A DNA stretch of 9,898 bases, taken from contig JAILPG010000338.1 in NCBI GenBank assembly GCA_024699595.1, positions 1-9,898 on the forward strand. The letters are read 5' to 3'. This DNA comes from Lachnospiraceae bacterium. Lineage in GTDB: Bacteria > Bacillota_A > Clostridia > Lachnospirales > Lachnospiraceae. Positions 1-5,614 of the stretch are shown one piece after another. Positions within the stretch are counted from its first letter, which is position 1; each line of letters starts with the position of its first letter. Made by a program: the position numbers and the translations under genes. Below the pieces are notes generated by a model. It made no database searches, had not been told where the DNA came from, and saw only the letters and a list, made by a program, of their open reading frames with translations.

Positions 1-1538
1 CCGCCCGACTGCTTGGCGTATTTGCTCTCGATATCGACAGGCTTGGTGATAGCTTCCTTATAGGCAACCTGAGGTGCACCGACGTTTGCTTCCACCTTGA
101 ATTCCCTGAGCAGTCTGTCAACGATGATCTCAAGATGCAGCTCGCCCATTCCGGCGATGATCGTCTGACCTGTCTCGGGATCGGTGTGAGCTCTGAAGGT
201 GGGATCCTCTTCAGCAAGCTTTGCAAGGGATTCGCCAAGCTTGCCCTGTCCGGCCTTGGTCTTTGGCTCTATCGCAAGCTCGATAACGGGCTCCGGGAAC
301 TCCATGGACTCAAGGATAACGGGATGCTCTTCATCGCAGATAGTATCACCTGTAGTAGTGAGCTTGAATCCTACTGCTGCCGCTATGTCACCGGAATAAA
401 CCTTTTCAAGCTCAGCCCTGTGATTTGCATGCATCTGCAGGATACGTCCAACTCTTTCCTTTTTGTTCTTTGTAGCATTTAATACATATGAACCTGCGTT
501 CATCGTACCCGAATATACTCTGAAGAATGCAAGCTTGCCCACATAAGGGTCAGCCATGATCTTGAATGCAAGTGCGGAAAAAGGCTCTTCATCCGATGAA
601 TGCCTCTCCACCTCGTTGCCGTCAAGGTCTACGCCCTTTATGGCCGGGATATCCGTAGGTGCAGGCATGTACTCAAGGATCGCATCCAGAAGCTTCTGGA
701 CACCCTTGTTCCTGTAAGCCGAACCGCAGCAGACGGGGATAGCCGCGCATTCGCAGGTTCCCTTTCTGAGTGCAGCCTTTAACTGCTCTGTAGACGGCTC
801 TTCACCTTCAAGATACATCATCGTCAGATCATCATCGAGCTCACAGATTTTCTCAATAAGCTCAGCACGATACTCTTCCGCGGTCTCCTTCATGTCATCG
901 GGTATGGGGATAATGGAAATATCCTCTCCCTTGTCATCATTGTAAATATAAGCTTCCATCTCAAACAGATCGATGATGCCCTTGAAATCATCTTCCTTTC
1001 CAATAGGAAGCTGAACACAGATGGCATTCTTTCCGAGTCTGTTCCTTATCTGATCAACAGCCGAGTAAAAATCTGCGCCCAGAATATCCATCTTGTTGAT
1101 AAAAGCCATTCTGGGAACATTATATGTATCGGCCTGACGCCATACATTTTCCGACTGGGGCTCCACTCCGCCCTTTGCACAGAATACACCGACAGCACCG
1201 TCAAGCACGCGAAGCGACCTTTCAACCTCTACGGTAAAGTCTACGTGACCCGGGGTGTCAATGATGTTGATGCGGTGTTCCTCCGCCCCTTCCTTGGGCT
1301 TCATATGATCTCTGGGAGTCCAGTGACAGGTTGTAGCTGCTGAAGTGATGGTAATACCCCTCTCCTGCTCCTGCTCCATCCAGTCCATGGTAGCTGTGCC
1401 TTCATGAGTATCACCAATCTTGTAGTTAACACCGGTATAATACAGGATACGCTCTGTCAATGTAGTCTTGCCCGCATCGATATGAGCCATGATCCCGATA
1501 TTCCTGGTTCTCTGAAGTGGGTATTCTCTTCCAGCCAA
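1..1538 (-). CDS. fusA: Elongation factor G, 3' end cut by the window edge
   Basis: EF-G is the ribosome translocase GTPase: it moves tRNA and mRNA after peptide bond formation and helps recycle ribosomes in the cytoplasm. The protein opens [20 protein letters not shown]. The P-loop AHIDAGKT is at residues 18-25, followed by the switch I motif [14 protein letters not shown] at 94-98 and NKMD at 148-151. Domain II, the domain III motif [10 protein letters not shown] and the beginning of domain IV ([14 protein letters not shown]) follow. About 512 residues are present of the usual 690-705, so roughly the last 190 lie outside the window. The start is TTG: the family N-terminus begins exactly there, with AGGAGG 8 nt ahead and the rpsG stop 15 nt upstream. 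A few extra residues sit between switch I and DTPGH compared with E. coli. Identity is certain from the motifs and the rpsL-rpsG-fusA order. Confidence 0.97.
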   Translation of the reverse strand, partial: MAGREYPLQRTRNIGIMAHIDAGKTTLTERILYYTGVNYKIGDTHEGTATMDWMEQEQERGITITSAATTCHWTPRDHMKPKEGAEEHRINIIDTPGHVDFTVEVERSLRVLDGAVGVFCAKGGVEPQSENVWRQADTYNVPRMAFINKMDILGADFYSAVDQIRNRLGKNAICVQLPIGKEDDFKGIIDLFEMEAYIYNDDKGEDISIIPIPDDMKETAEEYRAELIEKICELDDDLTMMYLEGEEPSTEQLKAALRKGTCECAAIPVCCGSAYRNKGVQKLLDAILEYMPAPTDIPAIKGVDLDGNEVERHSSDEEPFSALAFKIMADPYVGKLAFFRVYSGTMNAGSYVLNATKNKKERVGRILQMHANHRAELEKVYSGDIAAAVGFKLTTTGDTICDEEHPVILESMEFPEPVIELAIEPKTKAGQGKLGESLAKLAEEDPTFRAHTDPETGQTIIAGMGELHLEIIVDRLLREFKVEANVGAPQVAYKEAITKPVDIESKYAKQSG

Positions 1539-1553
1539 TACTGTTTCCTCCTA

Positions 1554-2024
1554 CTAGAATCTGTAATGAGCAAAAGCCCTGTTTGCTTCGGCCATCTTGT
1601 GCATGTCTTCTTTTCTCTTTACGGATGAACCCGTATTATTGGATGCATCAAGAATCTCGTTAGCAAGTCTTTCTTCCATTGTCTTCTCGCCTCTCTTACG
1701 TGAAAACATCGTAAGCCAGCGGAGAGCGAGTGCCTGACGTCTGTCAGGTCTTACTTCGATGGGAACCTGATATGTGGCACCACCGATACGTCTTGCCTTT
1801 ACTTCAAGTACAGGCATGATATTGTTCATTGCTGTTTCAAAAACTTCAAGAGCAGGCTTTCCGGCCTTCTCCTCCACTCTGCCGAATGCACCGTATACGA
1901 TCTTCTGGGCAACGCCTTTTTTCCCATCAAGCATTATGTTGTTGATGAGCTTTGTCACTACCTTTGAATTGTACATGGGATCGGCTAGTACATCTCTTTT
2001 CTGAATATGTCCTTTACGTGGCAC
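1554..2024 (-). CDS. rpsG: 30S ribosomal protein S7
   Basis: S7 is a primary 16S rRNA binding protein that nucleates assembly of the 30S head and lies near the decoding and exit sites. The product is 156 residues, the normal bacterial length. It begins with the family-typical [15 protein letters not shown] and carries the conserved [12 protein letters not shown] and [12 protein letters not shown] segments, ending AFAHYRF. I chose the GTG at 2022-2024: it gives the standard N-terminus and has AAGGAGGG just upstream. A TTG 21 nt further out would add seven residues encoded by the Shine-Dalgarno itself, which is not credible. It lies in the str operon, 15 nt before fusA and 183 nt after rpsL. 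In E. coli S7 represses str operon translation through the rpsL-rpsG gap; whether that holds here is unknown. Confidence 0.98.
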   Translation of the reverse strand: MPRKGHIQKRDVLADPMYNSKVVTKLINNIMLDGKKGVAQKIVYGAFGRVEEKAGKPALEVFETAMNNIMPVLEVKARRIGGATYQVPIEVRPDRRQALALRWLTMFSRKRGEKTMEERLANEILDASNNTGSSVKRKEDMHKMAEANRAFAHYRF

Positions 2025-2051
2025 GTTTCTTCCCTCCTTAATCAATAATCC

Positions 2052-2069
2052 GTATCCGAAAGCGGATAC
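2052..2069. promoter_or_regulatory. Perfect 7-bp hairpin in the rpsL-rpsG gap
   Basis: GTATCCG (2052-2058) and its exact complement CGGATAC (2063-2069) enclose a 4-nt loop, shortly before the rpsG ribosome binding site. On the minus-strand mRNA there is no U-run after the stem, so it does not look like a terminator for the operon. Read on the plus strand it is followed by TTTTT and would resemble a short terminator against antisense transcription. The whole 183-nt gap (2025-2207) is otherwise non-coding and AT-rich, unusually long for two ribosomal genes. A role in S7 feedback or mRNA processing is possible but not shown by the sequence. Confidence 0.5.
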
Positions 2070-2207
2070 TTTTTACATTAGATCACAGGTACTCACAGTT
2101 ATGCTAAATGTGCTCGTGTCTTAATTGTTTCTATGATATGAAAATATGAAACGAATCCAACACTAATTATTTAGTTTTTATTTGTGGTACTTAAAATTCA
2201 ACCCGGC

Positions 2208-2624
2208 TTATTTCTGCTTGGGTCTCTTAGCGCCGTATTTAGAACGTGCCTGACGTCTGTTGGCAACACCGGCTGTATCGAGGGTTCCTCTGATGACATG
2301 GTATCTGGTACCCGGAAGATCCTTTACCCTGCCGCCACGGATAAGCACAACGCTATGCTCCTGAAGGTTGTGACCTTCACCGGGAATGTAGCTTGTAACC
2401 TCAATACCGTTTGAAAGACGTACTCTCGCGATCTTTCTAAGCGCCGAGTTAGGCTTCTTGGGTGTAGCAGTCTTAACAGCCGTGCATACGCCTCTCTTCT
2501 GCGGAGAAGAAGTATCGATGGGTCTCTTATGAAGAGAATTGAACCCTCTTAAAAGAGCCGGAGCCGTTGACTTCTTGACAGATGTCTGTCTACCCTTTTT
2601 AACTAACTGGTTAAATGTTGGCAT
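2208..2624 (-). CDS. rpsL: 30S ribosomal protein S12
   Basis: S12 lies at the decoding centre of the 30S subunit and affects translational fidelity; it is the classical streptomycin target. The product is 138 residues, beginning [15 protein letters not shown] and ending [11 protein letters not shown], the same length as in B. subtilis. It has the low-G+C Gram-positive extension of about 13 residues before PQKRGVC. The resistance-associated positions are wild type: Lys56 in TPKKPNS (E. coli K43) and Lys101 in GGRVKDLPG (E. coli K88). Asp102 is the site that is methylthiolated in many bacteria. The ATG at 2622-2624 is set by homology and by AGGAGGTGA just upstream. The open frame extends 72 codons further, but across a promoter and a terminator, so that extension is not coding. 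First gene of the str operon. Confidence 0.98.
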   Translation of the reverse strand: MPTFNQLVKKGRQTSVKKSTAPALLRGFNSLHKRPIDTSSPQKRGVCTAVKTATPKKPNSALRKIARVRLSNGIEVTSYIPGEGHNLQEHSVVLIRGGRVKDLPGTRYHVIRGTLDTAGVANRRQARSKYGAKRPKQK

Positions 2625-2730
2625 TCCTTTCACCTCCTGTTTTATTTTATCTGCAAAAAGCTGATGTTTCCGCGGGTTTGCGGGATCAGAATTCCCGCGC
2701 ACCAAAAGAACACACAGTTTTTGTGCATGC
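2625..2730 (-). promoter_or_regulatory. rpsL 5' leader with competing hairpins
   Basis: This is the predicted untranslated leader between the promoter and the rpsL start. On the mRNA, GCGGGA (2693-2698) can pair with TCCCGC (2680-2685) to form a 6-bp hairpin. Alternatively CGCGGG (2694-2699) can pair with CCCGCG (2671-2676). A third option pairs CTGAT (2685-2689) with ATCAG (2661-2665) around an inner CCGC/GCGG stem, directly before a U5 run (2656-2660), resembling a weak attenuator. These folds exclude one another. The sequence shows the complementarity; regulation by a ribosomal protein or another factor is inference. It matches no known ribosomal-protein leader motif that I recognise. Confidence 0.45.
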
Positions 2731-2736
2731 CGTAGT

Positions 2737-2765
2737 ATTTTATCCTTATAAAATGCGGATGTCAA
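2737..2765 (-). promoter_or_regulatory. Sigma-A promoter of the str operon
   Basis: On the minus strand, TTGACA (2760-2765) is a perfect -35 element. It is separated by exactly 17 nt from TAAAAT (2737-2742), a 5/6 match to the -10 consensus. Transcription should start near 2730, giving rpsL a leader of about 105 nt. The promoter lies immediately downstream of the terminator of the neighbouring gene, so rpsL-rpsG-fusA appears to be transcribed independently of that gene and of any rpoBC operon. Confidence 0.88.
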
Positions 2766-2790
2766 GGGAAAAATTAAAAAAAAGCCCAAA

Positions 2791-2829
2791 AAACAAAGAA
2801 CGCTGCTTTCCGTAACCCAAGCAGCATTC
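2791..2829 (-). terminator. Intrinsic terminator of the 144-residue membrane protein gene
   Basis: On the minus strand, GAATGCTGCTT (2819-2829) pairs with AAGCAGCGTTC (2798-2808) in an 11-bp stem containing one G-U pair, with a 10-nt loop. It is followed by a T-rich run (TTTGTTTTTT) and further T-tracts down to about 2771. This is a strong Rho-independent terminator for transcripts coming from the upstream minus-strand gene, placed about 30 bp before the str operon promoter. No T-run follows the stem on the plus strand, so it acts in one direction. Confidence 0.88.
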
Positions 2830-2848
2830 CCGTTATTCATAGCAGCTT

Positions 2849-2882
2849 ATGAGGAAGAAATCCAAATGAGGAAGAATTTCAA
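2849..2882. repeat. Two copies of a 17-bp tandem repeat
   Basis: ATGAGGAAGAAATCCAA (2849-2865) is followed directly by ATGAGGAAGAATTTCAA (2866-2882), matching at 15 of 17 positions. It lies in the non-coding gap between the terminator and the stop codon of the minus-strand membrane protein gene. It probably arose by replication slippage. No function is evident. Confidence 0.7.
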
Positions 2883-2901
2883 AAGTCAAAACATCCGAAA
2901 C

Positions 2902-2946
2902 TTACCTGAATTTATCTTACCTGAATTTATCTTACTTAAATATACC
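2902..2946. repeat. 15-bp tandem repeat running into a stop codon
   Basis: TTACCTGAATTTATC occurs twice back to back (2902-2916 and 2917-2931) without mismatch. A third, degenerate unit (2932-2946, 11 of 15 matching) contains the stop codon and last codons of the minus-strand gene. The array therefore starts inside the coding end and extends downstream, as expected from slippage expansion at the 3' end of the gene. Confidence 0.75.
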
Positions 2947-3370
2947 TCGAAGCAAGCTTTGCTTCATATTCCTTGATATATCTCTGTCTCTTGATCGGAT
3001 GCCAGATGAGCGAGGAGTCCCTTAATCTCTTCGCATCCCTGCCCGAAGCGGGAGCCAGCGCATTGACCCTGTCCCTGTAGGAAAAATAAGAGCCCGAATA
3101 GATCGCGATGACTACAGTTAACAGTAAGAGATTGACGCAGATAACCATCGTCGTTGTATAATCGGGAAGAGTATCCGGAGTAGGTGCCAAAGGAACCTCT
3201 TCGTTATCGAGCACTATGAAGCTGTAAACGGAATCATCCGAAGCCTTGACATTATCCGAAGCATAAACGCTCTTTCCAAAGGCTGCAAACACACCTGCCA
3301 TCATTAAAAGAGCTGCTGCGACTGCCATCAGTCTCATCATTATCCTTCTAACTTTCTTTTCTATGCTCAT
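2936..3370 (-). CDS. Small exported membrane protein with EEVPLAP motif, function unknown
   Basis: This 144-residue protein has a basic N-terminus (SIEKKVRRIMMR) and a hydrophobic stretch ending in VYA-S, which reads as a signal peptide cleaved near residue 37. A short external segment follows with the motif NEEVPLAPTPDTLPDY, then a second hydrophobic helix around residues 74-92 and a basic, presumably cytoplasmic tail rich in Arg and Lys. From memory, D/E-E-x-P-L-A motifs recur near the C-terminal anchors of clostridial surface proteins, but there is no LPxTG sortase motif here. The ATG at 3368-3370 is preceded by CCGGAGG at good spacing; an in-frame GTG six codons upstream overlaps that Shine-Dalgarno and is rejected. 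Monocistronic, with its own terminator. I do not recognise a named family. Confidence 0.8.
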   Translation of the reverse strand: MSIEKKVRRIMMRLMAVAAALLMMAGVFAAFGKSVYASDNVKASDDSVYSFIVLDNEEVPLAPTPDTLPDYTTTMVICVNLLLLTVVIAIYSGSYFSYRDRVNALAPASGRDAKRLRDSSLIWHPIKRQRYIKEYEAKLASRYI

Positions 3371-3462
3371 ATATTCCTCCGGTATCACTTATCTAAAACG
3401 AACCAGACCCGTCTTATATACACGTTTTCGACAGATCAAAAATATCACATTTGTACCTTTCT

Positions 3463-3491
3463 GTAATATAAGACTATCATTTTTGTCCCAA
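3463..3491 (-). promoter_or_regulatory. Candidate promoter of the EEVPLAP protein gene
   Basis: On the minus strand, TTGGGA (3486-3491) and TATTAC (3463-3468) are spaced by 17 nt, each matching the sigma-A consensus at 4 of 6 positions. It would give a leader of about 85 nt. Its -35 overlaps one arm of the CCAAAGG/CCTTTGG inverted repeat, which would suit control by a DNA-binding protein. In such AT-rich DNA, chance matches are common. Confidence 0.35.
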
Positions 3492-3541
3492 AGGTTCAAT
3501 TTTTGAAAATTAATTTTTGATAAATTTTTGACATCCTTTGG
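3488..3541. repeat. Inverted repeat enclosing three AATTTTTGA direct repeats
   Basis: CCAAAGG (3488-3494) and CCTTTGG (3535-3541) are perfect inverted arms. Between them AATTTTTGA occurs three times, at 3498-3506, 3512-3520 and 3523-3531. The element lies in the divergent, very AT-rich region (3371-3671) between the minus-strand membrane protein gene and the plus-strand GGDEF gene. It could be a regulator binding region or curved upstream DNA. The repeats are seen directly; the function is inferred. Confidence 0.5.
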
Positions 3542-3594
3542 CGTTAATATAAAAAGCTCTTTTATACAATAATTATGTCTAAAAATAATAAAAA

Positions 3595-3625
3595 TTGCGC
3601 CTGACTGCCGCATTTATGGTATACT
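3595..3625 (+). promoter_or_regulatory. Candidate extended -10 promoter of the GGDEF-sigma operon
   Basis: TGGTATACT (3617-3625) is an extended -10 element: TATACT matches the consensus at 5 of 6 positions and is preceded by TGn. No good -35 lies at 17 nt; the nearest TTG-containing hexamer, TTGCGC (3595-3600), is 19 nt away. Transcription would begin near 3632, at a small CGGG-AAAAA-CCCG hairpin, about 40 nt ahead of the first gene. Confidence 0.45.
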
Positions 3626-3671
3626 GAGATACGGGAAAAACCCGAATAAGGGCAAAGGGCGGACGTGCTTT

Positions 3672-4370
3672 ATGGAAAACAACAATCTCAAACACTTCAA
3701 GCTGTTCAAAATGATGCAGCTTCTTATACTTGCGGTTTTTGCGGTTGCTTTTTTCTGCTATCTGTATTTCGACCCCCTGCTCAGGAACAATATCTATTCT
3801 AATAAGAACCTTTTGACTCTGTGTGTCTTTCTGTGGGCATTCATGATCTATTCCGCGATCACTATCATAATGGATTTCAAGCAGCTCGACAGAAACATCG
3901 CGGATTCCCATCTGCTCAATCAGGCCGCCTATCTTGACAAGCTCACCAGGCTCCCGAACAGAAACACGCTCGACCTTCTGATAGACAAATATGCGGGCAA
4001 GGACATCTCACGTTTTGCCTGTGCACTCATTACGATCAACAATCTCTCCGAGATCAACAAACGAAGCGGCAGGGACTCCGGAAACGAGACCTTAAAGGAG
4101 TTCTCCGGCGTATTTGAAGAGGTCGGGGAAAAATACGGCTTCTTTGGCCGAAACGGCGGCAACGAGTTCGTTGTGGTCATGGAAGAATGCAGCTATGAAA
4201 AGATGCAGCAGTTTGTCGATGAGATAAGCAAGGCCATCACCACCTACAACAGGACTCATGATAACGAATCACTGGAACTTTCATTTAAATATGCCCTTAA
4301 TATAGAGGAAAATGTTGCATCACTTCCGGAGCTTATCTCCCGGATGTACAACAATTGGAAAAGAGGATGA
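3672..4370 (+). CDS. Membrane protein with degenerate GGDEF domain
   Basis: The 232-residue protein has two membrane helices (about 14-33 and 47-67) joined by a short loop, then a cytoplasmic GGDEF-like domain from about residue 80. The start of the domain is canonical: LDKLTRLPNRNTLD at 88-101. The active site is not. The first metal-binding region, normally DxDxFKxIN, reads TINNLSEIN at 121-129, and the signature loop is GGNEF at 162-166 (GRNGGNEFVVV). GGDEF proteins make the second messenger c-di-GMP from GTP. With both metal-binding acidic positions changed, this one is probably catalytically dead or only binds nucleotide. The small external loop leaves little room for a classical sensor domain. 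It starts at ATG 3672 with GGGCGGA upstream. Its TGA is 1 nt before the sigma factor start, so the two genes are probably translationally coupled. Confidence 0.85.
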   Translation: MENNNLKHFKLFKMMQLLILAVFAVAFFCYLYFDPLLRNNIYSNKNLLTLCVFLWAFMIYSAITIIMDFKQLDRNIADSHLLNQAAYLDKLTRLPNRNTLDLLIDKYAGKDISRFACALITINNLSEINKRSGRDSGNETLKEFSGVFEEVGEKYGFFGRNGGNEFVVVMEECSYEKMQQFVDEISKAITTYNRTHDNESLELSFKYALNIEENVASLPELISRMYNNWKRG

Positions 4371-4371
4371 A

Positions 4372-4938
4372 ATGGCTGTCTTTGACCATGACAATATAGG
4401 CAGTCTGGTCCTTCGGGCACAGTCAGATGATTCTGATGCTTTTGCCGAACTCTATGCGCTGACCTATAAGCATGTGTACAATTACGCAGGGCATTATCTC
4501 AGGGATCCTTACCTTGCACAGGATGCAATGCAGGAGACCTACATTTCAGCCCTGAAAAACATAAGAAAAATAAAGGAACCGACGCTGTTTGTCGCATGGC
4601 TCAACCAGATATGCTTCCATGTCTGCTATGATATGTGCAAAAAAAACAACGCCGATTACGACACGGTATCTCCGGAACTGCTGGAGATAGTAAGAGATGA
4701 CAACCTAAGTCACGATCCCGAAAAGAACTACGAGGATCAGGAAGAAACAGTCATCTTAAACGAAGCTATAAGCTCCCTTCCCTTCAACGAACAGCAGGTC
4801 ATTGTCATGAAATACTACAATGACATGAAGCTTGAGGAAATCGCAAGCGCAATGAACTGTTCGAGAAGTTCTGTCAAACGGTATCTGATATCCGGCAGAG
4901 ACAGACTCGCAAAAATCTTGGAAAGGGGGCACATTTGA
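4372..4938 (+). CDS. ECF-type RNA polymerase sigma factor
   Basis: Sigma factors of the extracytoplasmic function group direct RNA polymerase to special promoters, usually in response to envelope signals. The 188-residue product has the two-domain ECF build. Region 2 spans about 24-90 (AFAELYALTYKHVYNYAGHY, then LAQDAMQETYISALKNI), with the DxxQE-type core motif seen as QDAMQETY. Region 4 spans about 128-182 (SSLPFNEQQVIVMKYYNDMK, then the helix-turn-helix LEEIASAMNCSRSSVKRYL). A linker of about 35 acidic residues joins them, and there is no sigma-1 or sigma-3 domain. The ATG at 4372 follows the GGDEF stop by 1 nt; an in-frame TTG 60 nt upstream lies inside that gene and is rejected. The stop overlaps the next start (TGATG). 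Co-transcription with a single-pass membrane protein is typical of sigma/anti-sigma pairs. Target promoters cannot be read from the window. Confidence 0.9.
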   Translation: MAVFDHDNIGSLVLRAQSDDSDAFAELYALTYKHVYNYAGHYLRDPYLAQDAMQETYISALKNIRKIKEPTLFVAWLNQICFHVCYDMCKKNNADYDTVSPELLEIVRDDNLSHDPEKNYEDQEETVILNEAISSLPFNEQQVIVMKYYNDMKLEEIASAMNCSRSSVKRYLISGRDRLAKILERGHI

Positions 4939-5420
4939 TGTTTAAAAAGAAAAAATACAATCTTGATATAAACACAGCCGATCAGACTCTTCAAAATGTA
5001 TTTAAGTCTCTCGACAAAAAACCGAATACGATCCCCTTTGACAAGCTGGTACTCAGAAATGCCGTAAACAGGACATATACAAAGGTGAGCCTGTCCGTAT
5101 CGCTTACGTTACTGCTGTTAATACTGGTAGCACCTCTGTTCTTCATAAACAGAGAATTCAGAGTAGAGTCGACGGGGCTTAAGCAGTCGATCATAGTGAC
5201 CGACCACAGGTTTAACGGCGACAACTTTATCATGACCTTAAGCGGGACCATGATCGATTATGATGATATTTACGCAAGGCTCCCGGACGGCACCTTTGTA
5301 TTTCCGCTCTCAGCGGATGAGGAGACCGGAGAGGTCGTATTCCCTTATTCCGGAAGCAGTCTCAACATCTTTGTCCCGGATGTGAACGGCAAGCTGCTGC
5401 ACGCGATCTTATCAAAGTAG
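4938..5420 (+). CDS. Single-pass membrane protein, putative anti-sigma factor
   Basis: The 160-residue product begins with a Lys-rich stretch (MFKKKKYNLD) and a cytoplasmic segment of about 48 residues. One strongly hydrophobic helix follows (about 50-70), then an outer domain of about 90 residues containing DGTFVFPLSADEETG. This N-in, C-out layout and its position directly after the ECF sigma gene fit an anti-sigma factor or sensor partner. I see no zinc-binding HxxxCxxC motif, so it is not a standard ZAS-type anti-sigma. The ATG overlaps the sigma stop by one base (TGATG), and GGGGGC lies upstream at good spacing; a TTG one codon earlier is less likely. The last codons are copied, out of frame, just behind the stop. 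The anti-sigma role is inferred mainly from context. Confidence 0.75.
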   Translation: MFKKKKYNLDINTADQTLQNVFKSLDKKPNTIPFDKLVLRNAVNRTYTKVSLSVSLTLLLLILVAPLFFINREFRVESTGLKQSIIVTDHRFNGDNFIMTLSGTMIDYDDIYARLPDGTFVFPLSADEETGEVVFPYSGSSLNIFVPDVNGKLLHAILSK

Positions 5421-5500
5421 GCAGACAAAGCTGCCTCAAGGACTTTGTCCCGGATGTAAACGGCAGGCTTAAGCACGCGATCTTATCCGGTAAAAAATGA
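5361..5500 (+). repeat. Diverged out-of-frame copy of the preceding gene's 3' end
   Basis: The segment 5361-5414, encoding the tail LNIFVPDVNGKLLHAILS, recurs at 5435-5488 with an offset of 74 nt and about ten differences. In its own frame the second copy reads LKDFVPDVNGRLKHAILSGK K and ends at a TGA at 5498-5500. Because 74 is not a multiple of three, and TAG closes the first copy, the second copy cannot extend the upstream protein without a frameshift. A small AGGCAG/CTGCCT hairpin (5419-5436) lies between the copies. Most differences keep the protein sense, as expected from a once-coding relic of a tandem gene duplication or an old C-terminus. The remaining gap, 5501-5614, shows no convincing terminator. 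Confidence 0.75.
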
Positions 5501-5614
5501 AAACCGGGAAGGGTTTACTTAGACCTTCATTAGATATAAACTGTTAAGGAATCGCGTATGATTTAAGATTGGTACTCTACTTTGGTATCATAACAATAAA
5601 CAGGGAGAGTAAAG

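Noticed and set aside
135..482. Plus-strand open frame of 115 codons
   Set aside because: It is antisense to fusA, whose frame on the other strand shows all EF-G motifs; no ribosome binding site or recognisable protein.
2625..2840. N-terminal extension of rpsL by 72 codons
   Set aside because: It runs through the terminator and the promoter, and the family N-terminus plus Shine-Dalgarno fix the start at 2624.
3528..3556. Perfect TTGACA on the plus strand as a -35
   Set aside because: No usable -10 at 16-18 nt; TATAAA follows after only about 14 nt. It is better seen as part of the AATTTTTGA repeats.
3389..3613. Minus-strand frame of 74 codons in the divergent intergenic region
   Set aside because: AT-rich, no Shine-Dalgarno, no recognisable domain, and it overlaps the candidate promoter and repeat element.
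3626..3671. c-di-GMP riboswitch before the GGDEF gene
   Set aside because: The leader is only about 40 nt with one tiny hairpin, too short for either known c-di-GMP riboswitch class.
3579..3911. Minus-strand frame of 110 codons
   Set aside because: Antisense to the GGDEF gene, whose domain motifs show the plus-strand frame to be the coding one.
5501..5614. ECF-type promoter before the lipoprotein gene
   Set aside because: A GGAAT and a few TA-rich hexamers exist, but no pair at convincing spacing, and the target motif of this sigma factor is unknown.
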